Translations under genes and position numbers: made by a program
Notes under the pieces: model-generated
Databases searched by the model: none
What the model was told of the DNA's origin: nothing
Seen by the model: the letters and a program-made list of their open reading frames with translations, nothing else
Assembly (NCBI GenBank): GCA_965218055.1
Contig: CBDCKA010000001.1
Span: 310,001-374,000 of the forward strand
DNA from: CBDBKE01 sp965218055
GTDB taxonomy: Bacteria; Acidobacteriota; Terriglobia; JAJPHL01; JAPKYU01
DNA length: 64,000 bases
Direction of reading: 5' to 3'
Shown here: positions 14,430 to 23,291 of the stretch, in pieces
How positions within the stretch are numbered: position 1 is the first letter of the stretch
Layout of the letters: each line of letters opens with the position of its first letter

Positions 14430-15932
14430 CTAGTCTGTATCGGCAGGCACCGCATTGGGACTGGCGGGCACCTCGGCCGCTACGGGCTCCTCCCTGGAGA
14501 TGGGGGCAGGCAACGCCGGCAGCTCCACCGACAGGCGCGCGCCTTTCCCAGGACTGCTCTCCAGGCGGAATGTTCCTCCCAACCCGGAAGCCCGCTCACG
14601 AATTCCCACCAGACCCAAGCCGCGCCGGGGATTGGGCGTCTCCAACCGCCGCGGGTCAAAACCCTTTCCGTTGTCTTCGACCGTGATCAGCAACGTGTAG
14701 GGCAGTCGCTGAAGGTAGAGGCGGCAAAGCGAGGCCTTGGCATGCCGGGCCACGTTGGTCATTGCTTCCTGTATGATGCGATAGGCACACACCTCGACTT
14801 CCGGCGCTAGCCGTTCCTCCATTCGATGGGCGATCAGTTCCGCGCGGATGCCGGTCCGCTTGGAGAAACCACGCAGATACCAATTCAGGGTGTCGGGCAA
14901 GCCCAGGTCGTCCAGCATCGTGGGATGCAACAGTTGGGAGAGATCGCGCACTGCATGCAACGTCCGGTCTGCAATCGAGCGGGCTTCTCGCAGCGGCATC
15001 CCGCCTTTGCCAGACCGCTCCAAATGGCGTTCGGCCACTGCCAGTTCCATCTTGATGGCCGTCAGCGCTTGGCCGATTTCGTCGTGCAACTCCCGGGCGA
15101 TGCTCCGCCGCTCCTCCTCCTGGGCGCGCACCAGTTGGGCGGAAAGCCGTTGCAACTCCCGCTTGTTCTCGATATCTTGCAGATGCTGCTGAAGAATCCG
15201 GCCCTCCAGCCTCCCAGCGTAGTGAGTCACCAGGAAGGCAATGCCCAGGCCCAGCAGCAGTGCCAGGCCGCTGGTCCACCACATCTTGTGCTGGATCTCG
15301 CGGTAGACGAGGGCCAACTCCTGCTGTTGCCGCTGCAAGGCATCACGATTTAAAACCTGAATGCGCTCGGAAATGCTGATGATGATGTCCCGCTTGGGGA
15401 TCACCTCACGGCGCAGGAAGGTGCGAGCCTCGAAAAACTTGCGGGTCGGATCCCAGGAGAGTACCGGCAAGACTACATTCCAATAGTCCTCGATCTCGCT
15501 CTGCAGTACGGCCCAGTTTTCTCGTTCGACCGGCAATTCCATCACCGGCACATATTCTTGAAGCGCCTGATCGATCTCTGTGCGGGTTCCCTGCAACCGT
15601 TCCCGATAGGAGTTCGCTTCCTCAAAACCAATATCCAGCAGGGCGTCACGCACATAGACGGCTCCCAGCAGCACCTGAGCCCGCACCGTGGACAGCAACT
15701 CCTCGCTTTTGGTAAAGCGTGCGTTGATCGCGGATGCCCGGCTTTCGACTTCCGCGAGGCGCCGCACCAGGTCGAAACCGGAGATCAGCCAAAGGCCAAA
15801 GATCAGCCCAAACCCCAGGAACAGCACCGCCCGGATGGTCAGCCGCTCAAGAGCGTGCCTAAGCAAGGCAGGACGGTCACGCAGCCACCTACCGGCCCTG
15901 CCCGCCAGCCCCTCCTCGCGAAGCCACCGCAT
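14430..15932 (-). CDS. Membrane sensor histidine kinase (HisKA_3/NarX-type)
   Basis: 500 residues. Two membrane segments (about 33-53 and 217-238) enclose a periplasmic helical sensor of some 160 residues, similar in layout to 4-helix-bundle sensors. A coiled-coil linker is followed by the dimerisation and phosphotransfer domain with His283 in IARELHDEIGQAL. The HATPase domain has NVARHAKAS, VEDNGKGFDP and GLGLVGIRERA. It is the partner of the adjoining NarL-type regulator. The ligand is unknown. The C-terminal Pro/Ala-rich tail is unremarkable. Confidence 0.93.
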   Translation of the reverse strand: MRWLREEGLAGRAGRWLRDRPALLRHALERLTIRAVLFLGFGLIFGLWLISGFDLVRRLAEVESRASAINARFTKSEELLSTVRAQVLLGAVYVRDALLDIGFEEANSYRERLQGTRTEIDQALQEYVPVMELPVERENWAVLQSEIEDYWNVVLPVLSWDPTRKFFEARTFLRREVIPKRDIIISISERIQVLNRDALQRQQQELALVYREIQHKMWWTSGLALLLGLGIAFLVTHYAGRLEGRILQQHLQDIENKRELQRLSAQLVRAQEEERRSIARELHDEIGQALTAIKMELAVAERHLERSGKGGMPLREARSIADRTLHAVRDLSQLLHPTMLDDLGLPDTLNWYLRGFSKRTGIRAELIAHRMEERLAPEVEVCAYRIIQEAMTNVARHAKASLCRLYLQRLPYTLLITVEDNGKGFDPRRLETPNPRRGLGLVGIRERASGLGGTFRLESSPGKGARLSVELPALPAPISREEPVAAEVPASPNAVPADTD

Positions 15933-16141
15933 GTCGTCATCTTAGCGCCGACATGGGCTTTGGTCAAAAGACTCCTGCATTAGGTTTGAGGGAGAAGCTG
16001 GCTGAAAAGGCCATCGACACCTTTATCTACATACATATACATACTTTTAGGCGGCCAAATACTGTCTGGACCCGATACCCCTACATCCTTGGCTCTCTTA
16101 GACTGGGGTGAGCAAGCAAGTGTAGCTCCGCGGAACCTGCC
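15933..16141. promoter_or_regulatory. Divergent intergenic region between the kinase and gpgS genes
   Basis: 209 bp holding the promoters for the minus-strand sensor kinase and the plus-strand gpgS gene. An AT-rich patch with repeated ACATA (around 16027-16047) is the likely promoter core. No consensus pair can be named with confidence. Confidence 0.4.
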
Positions 16142-17380
16142 ATGGCGGATTTCTATCAGACCGGCGTCGTCGCCACACTGCATCGGCTGGGCCCAGAAAA
16201 CCTGGAAAAAATGGAAAGCGAGCTGGAGCGCTTCGGTCGGCGCCATCGAATTTCGCTGGTCCTGCCCTGCCTGTTTTCCGAGTTCTCCGGCCCGGCCATG
16301 GGAAAGATTCTCGAGGAGCTCCGCAAGGTCCGATACCTGGACCAGATTGTGGTCACACTGGGCAGAACCGGCACCGAAGAGCTGGCGCAGGCCAAGCAGT
16401 TCTTCGCCGGGCTTCCCCAAACAGTGAAGTTCGTTTGGAACGACGGGCCGCGCCTGCAGGCCCTTTACCAATTGTTGCTCGATCATGGACTGACGGTGGG
16501 GGAAGATGGCAAAGGCCGCTCCTGTTGGATGGCCTATGGGTACGTGCTGAGCGATCGTCCCGGCGAGGTCATTGCCCTGCACGACTGTGACATCACCACC
16601 TACAGCCGAGAACTACTTGCCCGGTTGTGCTACCCGGTGGCCAACCCCAACCTGGACTTTGAGTTTTGCAAGGGCTATTACTCTCGGGTTAGCACCAAGA
16701 TGCACGGCCGGGTCACCCGTCTGTATGTGACACCCCTGGTCCGCTCCCTGCAGGCAATCTTCGGACGTATCCCCTTCCTGGCGTACCTGGACAGCTTTCG
16801 GTACCCGTTGGCTGGCGAATTTGCCATGAAGACCGATCTGGCGCGCGTCAACCGCATCCCCGGCGATTGGGGACTGGAAGTTGGAGTCCTGGCCGAAGTC
16901 TATCGGAACTGTGCGCTCAAACGCGTCTGCCAGACCGAATTGTGCGAAAACTACGACCACAAGCACCAAAGCCTCTCCGCTGAAGATCCCCAACAGGGTC
17001 TGTTGAGGATGTCCATTGACATCGGAAAGATTCTGCTCCGCACCCTGGCCGCCGAAGGCGTGCTCTTCAGTGAAGGAGGCTTCCGCACGCTCCAGGTCCA
17101 TTACATCCGCACCGGCCAGGACACCATAACCCGCTACTATGCTGACGCGGCAATCAATAGCCTCTCGTTCGACCGGCACGAGGAAGAGACCGCAGTGGCC
17201 ACCTTTGCCAGGGGCCTAAAGATCGCTGGCGAGCAATACCTGGAAAACCCCACCGGGGCGCCTCTGATTCCCAACTGGAATCGGATCACATCTGCGATCC
17301 CGGACTTCCTTGGCATGCTGCACGAGGCGGTGGAACAGGACAGCGCAATTGCCACCTACGCGGGAGGCACCCCCCGATGA
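16142..17380 (+). CDS. gpgS: Glucosyl-3-phosphoglycerate synthase-like glycosyltransferase (GT81)
   Basis: 412 residues. A GT-A fold enzyme: ISLVLPCLFSEF near residue 37, metal- and nucleotide-binding HDCDI (Asp148, Asp150), and the GpgS signature region with KGYYSR (177-182), GRVTRL and PLAGEFAM, followed by GDWGLEVGVLAEVYR. Family members transfer glucose from NDP-glucose to 3-phosphoglycerate, giving glucosyl-3-phosphoglycerate, the precursor of the compatible solute glucosylglycerate. The next gene overlaps by 4 bp and encodes the matching phosphatase, which strengthens the call. Mannosyl transfer is the main alternative. Confidence 0.82.
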   Translation: MADFYQTGVVATLHRLGPENLEKMESELERFGRRHRISLVLPCLFSEFSGPAMGKILEELRKVRYLDQIVVTLGRTGTEELAQAKQFFAGLPQTVKFVWNDGPRLQALYQLLLDHGLTVGEDGKGRSCWMAYGYVLSDRPGEVIALHDCDITTYSRELLARLCYPVANPNLDFEFCKGYYSRVSTKMHGRVTRLYVTPLVRSLQAIFGRIPFLAYLDSFRYPLAGEFAMKTDLARVNRIPGDWGLEVGVLAEVYRNCALKRVCQTELCENYDHKHQSLSAEDPQQGLLRMSIDIGKILLRTLAAEGVLFSEGGFRTLQVHYIRTGQDTITRYYADAAINSLSFDRHEEETAVATFARGLKIAGEQYLENPTGAPLIPNWNRITSAIPDFLGMLHEAVEQDSAIATYAGGTPR

Positions 17381-18234
17381 ACCCACCGATGAACAATGAA
17401 AAGCGCCTAGTGGTCTTCACCGACCTGGACGGGTGCCTGTTGGACCACGACTCCTACTCGTTTGCGCCCGCCGCCGAAGCGCTGGCCTTGTTGGCTGCGC
17501 AAGGAATTCCCCTGGTGTTATGTTCCAGCAAGACCCGCGCCGAGATTGAAATACTGCAACAGGACCTGGGGGTCGCTCATCCGTTTCTCAGCGAGAACGG
17601 AGGTGCGCTCTTCCTGCCTAGGACGTATTTTCCTTTCCTAATTAGCGACGGGCGTTCCATCGCCGGCCACCAGGCGATTGAATTCGGCCTGCCCTACTAC
17701 CAACTGGTGGAAACCCTGCACCGGGTCGCAAGCGACTTAAACATCCCGGTGGTCGGTTTCAGCGACATGAGCACAGAGGAGGTGGCCAAGGACTGCAAGC
17801 TACCCCTGATGGTAGCGCGGCTGGCCAAGCTGCGCGAATACGACGAGCCGTTCCGCATCCTGGACTCCGGCCTAGCGGACCGCAGCCGCCTGTTCAAAGC
17901 CCTGCACCGCGCTGGCCTGCGCTGCACCCGGGGGGGGCGCTATCACCATCTCACAGGGGTCACCGACAAGGGCCTCGGCGTTCGGACCCTGAAGTCGCTC
18001 TACAGGCAGGCCTGGGGAAAGGTTGTCGCCGTAGGGTTGGGCGACAGTCTCAACGACCTCTCCCTTCTTCAGGAGGCCGACATCCCCATTGTGGTGCAGA
18101 ACCCCGCTAGTGATGCTGCCACCCGGTTGCTTCGCAAGGTCCCCACAGCGCGCCTCACCAGATTGCCCGGTCCTCAGGGTTGGAACGAAACCATCCTAGC
18201 AGTGGTGAAACAGCACCCTGTGTTGGCTAAATAA
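17377..18234 (+). CDS. Glucosyl/mannosyl-3-phosphoglycerate phosphatase (HAD-IIB)
   Basis: 285 residues. HAD motif I is TDLDGCLLD (Asp16, Asp18), motif II is VLCSSKTRAEI, the MPGP-type NGGALF follows, and motif IV is GLGDSLNDLSLL. The cap domain is of the type C2 found in mannosyl-3-phosphoglycerate phosphatases. It removes phosphate from glucosyl- or mannosyl-3-phosphoglycerate to release the compatible solute. The start at 17377 overlaps the stop of the synthase gene (ATGA); MNNEKR at 17389 is an alternative start. Confidence 0.87.
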   Translation: MNPPMNNEKRLVVFTDLDGCLLDHDSYSFAPAAEALALLAAQGIPLVLCSSKTRAEIEILQQDLGVAHPFLSENGGALFLPRTYFPFLISDGRSIAGHQAIEFGLPYYQLVETLHRVASDLNIPVVGFSDMSTEEVAKDCKLPLMVARLAKLREYDEPFRILDSGLADRSRLFKALHRAGLRCTRGGRYHHLTGVTDKGLGVRTLKSLYRQAWGKVVAVGLGDSLNDLSLLQEADIPIVVQNPASDAATRLLRKVPTARLTRLPGPQGWNETILAVVKQHPVLAK

Positions 18235-18383
18235 CCTGCGGCGAGCAGAGCCACCAGACTACACATCAGCACACACACCCGCACGCTGCGGTTATACTAG
18301 GCCGGGAGATGGCAACAGCCACTCTCCGTTGAGCTGTCGTCGTGCGGATTGCGTCCTCCCGGCAGCAGGAGAGCAAGAATTCA

Positions 18384-19946
18384 ATGCCACCAAAACCTGG
18401 GTCCCGGTCTCTAGCTACCTTGTTGTTGGCCTCGGTCCTGTTGCCTCCGTTGGGCCTCGTGTTGCTGTGGTTGCGCTCCGAAACGCGCCTGAGGCGCAAA
18501 GTTCTGGGATTGGCGGTAATTCTGGTGCTCGGGGTTGTGTATCTCCAGGTGTTCTTTGGCCTGCGGATGGAGAGGGACGGCAGCGGCATCCGTCCAATCT
18601 TCTCTTTTCACAAACCAAAGGCTCACTATGCCGAGTTGGAAAGGAGCCGCTCCGAACAGGCTGGCGCGACTGTTGAGGCCCCGCAGGCAACTGACAGTAC
18701 TGCCGGCGGGACGGAAAGCAGCAAAGGACCAGATACGATTGACACGGAAACTGCAACAACGATCCCTGCGACAACCACCCCTGCCTTCAACGCCTACTGG
18801 ACAGACTTTCGCGGACCGCAGCGGGACGGCCGCTACGACGGGAAGCAGATCCTTACCGATTGGCCGTCCGGAGGGCTGCCCTTGCTCTGGAGGCAACCGA
18901 TTGGAGGCGGCTATGCCTCATTCGTGATCGCTGGAGGGAGAGCGTTCACGATCGAGCAGCGTCGAAAGCAGGAGGTGGTGGCCGCCTATGACATGGAGAC
19001 CGGCCGTGAGGTATGGACCAATGGCTGGAACGCAGAGTTCACCGAATTCATGGGCGGCGACGGGCCACGGGCGACCCCGACCTGGCATGAAGGACGCGTC
19101 TACGCGCTGGGCGCGCTCGGCGAGCTTCGCTGCCTGGACGCGACATCGGGCAGCCGGATCTGGTCGCGCAATATCCTGACTGAGAATCAGTCTCAGAACC
19201 TCCAGTGGGGAATGTCCGCGTCACCACTCGTCGTGGACGAGAAAGTCATTGTGCTCCCCGGCGGTGCGGGCAAGTCGGTGGCCGCCTACCACAAGCGGAC
19301 CGGAGAAGCCATCTGGAAGGCGCTCGACGATAAGCAGGCCTACACTTCGCCGATGCTGGTCACGCTGGCCGGTCGGAGGCAAATCCTGGTGGTGAGCGCC
19401 CGACGAGCGCTGGGCCTGTCGGTGGAGGACGGTTCTTTGCTATGGGCGTACCCGTGGGTCACCGAATATGACATAAACGCCACGCAACCCATCGTCGTTA
19501 GCGATAACCGCATTTTCCTGTCGGCCGGCTATGGGCATGGCGCGGCAGTCGTGGAACTAGCCAAGATTGACAACGGCTTTCGCGCACGGACCATTTGGGA
19601 AAATAACTCGATGAAGAATAAGTTTAATAGCTCGGTCCTCTATGAAGGCCACATCTACGGACTGGACGAGAGGATCCTGGCGTGCATCAATGCAGAAACG
19701 GGACAGCGCACGTGGAAAGGGGGGCGCTATGGCTACGGTCAGTTGTTGCTGGCCAACGGCCACCTGATTGTGCTGAGTGAACAGGGAGACGTAGCGCTGG
19801 TCAAGGCGACTCCCGAGCGACACATGGAACTGGCCCGCTTTTCTGCCCTTAGCGGAAAGACGTGGAATAATCCGGCCATGGACGGAGGCCGGCTCCTGGT
19901 CCGCAACGCCACAGAAATGGCGTGCTTTAGAATCTCCCCCGAGTAG
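18384..19946 (+). CDS. PQQ-like beta-propeller protein with N-terminal membrane anchor
   Basis: 520 residues from the ATG at 18384 (an in-frame GTG at 18342 is possible; AGGAGAG lies between). Two hydrophobic stretches near the N-terminus (LATLLLASVLLPPLGLVLLW, then LGLAVILVLGVVYLQVFF) anchor it. A Thr/Pro-rich linker follows, and then a propeller whose first blade carries YWTDFRGPQRDGRY. Blades show the typical repeats: TGREVWTNGW, TSGSRIWSR, TGEAIWKALDD, TGQRTWKGG. Such proteins resemble BamB and PQQ dehydrogenases in fold, but binding residues for PQQ and calcium are not evident, so enzyme activity is not claimed. Convergent with the receptor gene at 19990. Confidence 0.88.
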   Translation: MPPKPGSRSLATLLLASVLLPPLGLVLLWLRSETRLRRKVLGLAVILVLGVVYLQVFFGLRMERDGSGIRPIFSFHKPKAHYAELERSRSEQAGATVEAPQATDSTAGGTESSKGPDTIDTETATTIPATTTPAFNAYWTDFRGPQRDGRYDGKQILTDWPSGGLPLLWRQPIGGGYASFVIAGGRAFTIEQRRKQEVVAAYDMETGREVWTNGWNAEFTEFMGGDGPRATPTWHEGRVYALGALGELRCLDATSGSRIWSRNILTENQSQNLQWGMSASPLVVDEKVIVLPGGAGKSVAAYHKRTGEAIWKALDDKQAYTSPMLVTLAGRRQILVVSARRALGLSVEDGSLLWAYPWVTEYDINATQPIVVSDNRIFLSAGYGHGAAVVELAKIDNGFRARTIWENNSMKNKFNSSVLYEGHIYGLDERILACINAETGQRTWKGGRYGYGQLLLANGHLIVLSEQGDVALVKATPERHMELARFSALSGKTWNNPAMDGGRLLVRNATEMACFRISPE

Positions 19947-19989
19947 ACCCCGGATTCCCGTCACGAACGCCTCCACCAAGCCTCACTCC

Positions 19990-22900
19990 CTAGAACAAGA
20001 GCTTCAGACCAACCTGGATCCGACGTGGACTTCGTGCGGACAGAATATGACCAAAAGTGGGCGACCCTTTAAAGATATCCGGCAGATCAAAATTAGCTCG
20101 ATTAAACAGATTGAAGCTCTCAGCCCGGAATTGAAACGTCCAGCCTTCCTTGAGAATTATGTTCTTGAGCAAGGACACATTGACCGTCTGGAAGCCATGG
20201 CCTTCCAGAATATTCCTGCCCGAATTGCCAAATCGACCTCGCGGCGGAACGGGAAAAGCGGCTGTGTTGAACCACTGCTCTGGCGTTGGATCGTCTAGTT
20301 TCCCATCGCCCACCCGATCGGGCCGATCATTGGCCCCAAAGCCCAGTATGGACCTGCCGGTATTGCTGTTGTCGTTCTCCGGAAGCAGCGCCACAGTAAA
20401 GGGGCGCCCGCTCTGGAAAGTCAATATACCGTGGGTCTGCCAACCTCCTAGCACAGTGGAAATCCAACCTAAACGGTTCAAAAGCGCTCCCCGCGTGCCA
20501 AACGGCAGGTCGTAGGAGTAACCAACCGAAAGTCGGTGCCGGACGTCGAAATTGGACCGGCCACGCTCGGCCCGAACGTTCCCGCTGTCCTGAGGAAAGT
20601 TGGGATCGCCGGCGCTCGAGAAAAAGCTGGAAGCGTCATCTAGGGATTTCGCCCAGGTGTAGGCGGTTAGAAGCGACAGCCCCCGATGCAGACGCTGCTG
20701 GAATCGAACCTGGAACGCATGATAGGTGGAATTGCTGCGAGACTCCAGAAGGTTGATATCGTCAAACTGACGTACCGGCCGCGGATTCGGCTGCAGCACA
20801 CTCGGTCGGGGCTGATTGATATCGCGCGCAGTCAGCAGATTGGTTCCTTTGGACCCCACATAGGCCAGCTCCAGAACGCGCTGCTCGCCCAATTCCTGCT
20901 GAACGTTCAGATTCCAGTGCTGGACGTACGGGCTCCGCAAATCCCTCTGAAACGCCAGCGCCGAAGAAGGTAGAGGCAGCGGGAAAACTTCGGGAAACGG
21001 ATCGTCGAGGGTCAGCGAAAAACCTGGGAAACCCGGAAAGAGGAAATCTGGAGGAAGGGAAAAATACAGCTTGAAATCAAAAAATGGGGCATTGAAGTAA
21101 AGACCCTCTCCCGGAGCCAGCGACGCCTGGTCGTAATAGATTCCATATCCGGCGCGCAGGACGGTGCCTCTGTTCCCTGGGCTCCAGGCGATTCCCAGTC
21201 GGGGACCCCAGTTGTTCTTGTCGGCCTTATACCCGCTCCGCGGTATTCCACCCGAGCCTACCGGGACCAACGACTGCGTTGCCGGGTCGTAGACATTGGC
21301 CCGGTCCTCCGCGTCCACTGGCGGCGAGGTATATTCATAACGGATTCCTGCTGTCAGGGTCAGATTGGCACGGATTCGATAATTGTCATGGACGTAGAGG
21401 TCATAGCTCTCCGTACGGAGGTGCTGATGATTGTCTAGGCGCGCGCCTCCGGTAACTGTGGGAAACCCCAGCAGTAGGTCTGCCAGCGGGTTCCCTGTGA
21501 GACCAACAAAGTTGAGGAAGCCACGCGATTGCACGTCGCGAAACGCATTCTGCTGCAGGACCCGGACACCGAAGCCGAATTTCAATAAATGGCGGCCATG
21601 TGAGTATGTTGCCTGATCCAACAATTGGAATGTGTTCGAGACGCTATGCTGGGGATTATTAAACTCATCTCCCAGTGGGGAAAATCCAGACACCGTAATG
21701 AGACTGAGACCAAAATCTCGCGGATTGCTGGAAAGTTCCGTCAAGCCCACCGAACGGTTGACGCTCCTCCCCGAGTTCTCATGGAAGGCACCGGCAGCCA
21801 CCCGGTTGAATCCGGCGCGGACCTCGTGCAGGAATACTGGTGAGACAACGTGAGTGCCACTCAGCATCACGTTTTGGCCTCTCCGCGGCACGTCGGTTCC
21901 GTAACCGGGAACGGTGGCAAACAGAGGCCCCGAAAAGGGCTCGAAAAGCTCCCGGTCGGCAAAACTATAGCGGAACCAAAAATCGACAGACTGCCCCAGG
22001 GAGTGATCCAGCCGCGCGTCGAAGTGATCGTCGCGATCTCGCAGCGCGGGAGAGGAAACGAAGTTCTGCGGGGCGCCAGGCCGGTTGGGTTCCGGATACA
22101 AAGCGGCAATGGTCCGGCCAACCGGATGCAAGCGCGCTTCCGGGATTTTGCCATCCGGAAACGGTGCCCGGATGAACGGATCGATGGGAACCAGACGGCT
22201 CCGGGAAAAGTCACCCCTACGTTCCTGAAGCATCGGGACAACGGCGCCCCGGGTGATTCCTTCGCGCACCCGCCGACCTTCGTAATCGGAAAAGAAGAAC
22301 GTCCGGTCCTTGCGGACAGGGCCTCCTAGAGAAAAACCAAATTGATTCCTCTGATATTGTGGGTCGTCTTCGTTCGGAGGGGCGAAATAATTGCGGGCGT
22401 CCACAGATTTGTTGCGGATAAATTCGTACACGCTGCCATGAAATTGGTTGGTGCCTGATTTCAAGACAACGCTAACCTGTCCCCCGGCATTGCGTCCAAA
22501 GGAAGCGTCGTAGGTGCTGGTCAGAACCTCAAATTCCTGGATTGCGTCGACCGGGGGATTGACACCAACTCCGTTGAGTTTGGGATCGCCATTATAGATA
22601 CCGTCCAGAAGAAACTGATTTGAGTCTTCCCGCGCCCCATTGATATGGATGGCGAAGTCTCCCCGAACCGAACCTGCTGAACCCGGGGCCGCGGGAGCCG
22701 CTCCCGGAAGCAGCAGACTCAGCTCGAAAAAGTTGCGGCCGTCCAGGGGGAGCCCCCGAATCTGCCGATTTTCAATGACGGCGCCAAGCGCTGCCGATTG
22801 CGTTCTCAGCAGGGCGGGAGTCCCCGTCACAACCACCGTTTCCTTTACGCTACCCAAGCGCAATGCCACCTCAATCCGCAACTCCTGGTTGACCTGCAGA

Positions 22901-23235
22901 ACCAGATTTTGAACGTGCTTCCTGTAGCCAGCCCGTTCGGCTTCCATGCGATAGGAACCAAGCGGCAGCGAGGAAATAACGAACTCGCCCTGCGCGTCAC
23001 TCACTGCGCTTCGCGTCTTATTCGTTTCCTGGTGCACCAGCCTGATCCGGACCCCGGAAACCGGGGCCGTGGAAGGGTCGGTGACCAGCCCGCTCACAGA
23101 ACCATGGAGAGATTGAGCGCGCCCCGGGACGGACAGCAAGGTCAGTGAAAGGATCCAGGTGAGGCCGATTCTTGCGTGCACCGAGCCCTTCTTGACAGCG
23201 TCGTGCACGGAGCCCTTCTTGACAGCGTATTGCAC
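19990..23235 (-). CDS. Oar-like TonB-dependent receptor with carboxypeptidase-like regulatory domain
   Basis: 1081 residues, outer membrane. After a signal peptide (hydrophobic WILSLTLLSVPG, cleaved after RAQS) comes a CarboxypepD_reg-like domain (GSVSGLVTDPSTAPVSGVRI to VVVTG, about 44-135). A plug domain follows (RGLPLDGRNFFELSLLLPG, SGTNQFHGSVYEF), then a long barrel ending VGLKLLF, with the terminal Phe of outer-membrane beta proteins. This architecture is typical of acidobacterial Oar-type receptors; the substrate is unknown. Start: the frame begins with a GTG at 23235, inside a 27-bp tandem duplication that also repeats the ribosome site. GTG codons at 23208 and 23181 are equally placed, and the last gives the most compact signal peptide. 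Confidence 0.9.
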   Translation of the reverse strand: MQYAVKKGSVHDAVKKGSVHARIGLTWILSLTLLSVPGRAQSLHGSVSGLVTDPSTAPVSGVRIRLVHQETNKTRSAVSDAQGEFVISSLPLGSYRMEAERAGYRKHVQNLVLQVNQELRIEVALRLGSVKETVVVTGTPALLRTQSAALGAVIENRQIRGLPLDGRNFFELSLLLPGAAPAAPGSAGSVRGDFAIHINGAREDSNQFLLDGIYNGDPKLNGVGVNPPVDAIQEFEVLTSTYDASFGRNAGGQVSVVLKSGTNQFHGSVYEFIRNKSVDARNYFAPPNEDDPQYQRNQFGFSLGGPVRKDRTFFFSDYEGRRVREGITRGAVVPMLQERRGDFSRSRLVPIDPFIRAPFPDGKIPEARLHPVGRTIAALYPEPNRPGAPQNFVSSPALRDRDDHFDARLDHSLGQSVDFWFRYSFADRELFEPFSGPLFATVPGYGTDVPRRGQNVMLSGTHVVSPVFLHEVRAGFNRVAAGAFHENSGRSVNRSVGLTELSSNPRDFGLSLITVSGFSPLGDEFNNPQHSVSNTFQLLDQATYSHGRHLLKFGFGVRVLQQNAFRDVQSRGFLNFVGLTGNPLADLLLGFPTVTGGARLDNHQHLRTESYDLYVHDNYRIRANLTLTAGIRYEYTSPPVDAEDRANVYDPATQSLVPVGSGGIPRSGYKADKNNWGPRLGIAWSPGNRGTVLRAGYGIYYDQASLAPGEGLYFNAPFFDFKLYFSLPPDFLFPGFPGFSLTLDDPFPEVFPLPLPSSALAFQRDLRSPYVQHWNLNVQQELGEQRVLELAYVGSKGTNLLTARDINQPRPSVLQPNPRPVRQFDDINLLESRSNSTYHAFQVRFQQRLHRGLSLLTAYTWAKSLDDASSFFSSAGDPNFPQDSGNVRAERGRSNFDVRHRLSVGYSYDLPFGTRGALLNRLGWISTVLGGWQTHGILTFQSGRPFTVALLPENDNSNTGRSILGFGANDRPDRVGDGKLDDPTPEQWFNTAAFPVPPRGRFGNSGRNILEGHGFQTVNVSLLKNIILKEGWTFQFRAESFNLFNRANFDLPDIFKGSPTFGHILSARSPRRIQVGLKLLF
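23182..23235 (-). repeat. 27-bp tandem duplication holding the receptor start codon
   Basis: Two 9-codon units, 23235-23209 and 23208-23182, each GTG CA- -AC GCT GTC AAG AAG GGC TC-. Each ends with a Shine-Dalgarno-like AAGAAGGG placed just before the next GTG. The encoded peptide repeats AVKKGSVH. Four base differences separate the units. Confidence 0.8.
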
Positions 23236-23291
23236 GTAAGCGACAATGCGAGCGAAACGAACTATATCCTATACTATAGCGTCCACCAAAA
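23236..23291. promoter_or_regulatory. Compact divergent promoter region
   Basis: 56 bp between the receptor (minus) and the LuxE-like gene (plus). It contains an AT-rich core around 23262-23279 with TATATCC, TATACT and TATAG, which can serve as -10 boxes in both directions. No clear -35 is visible. The two units may share a regulator. Confidence 0.45.

Noticed and set aside
17377..18234. Calling the HAD protein OtsB (trehalose-6-phosphate phosphatase)
   Set aside because: It overlaps the GpgS-type gene and has the NGGALF and cap-domain features of MPGP-type phosphatases, so glucosyl/mannosyl-3-phosphoglycerate is the better substrate guess.
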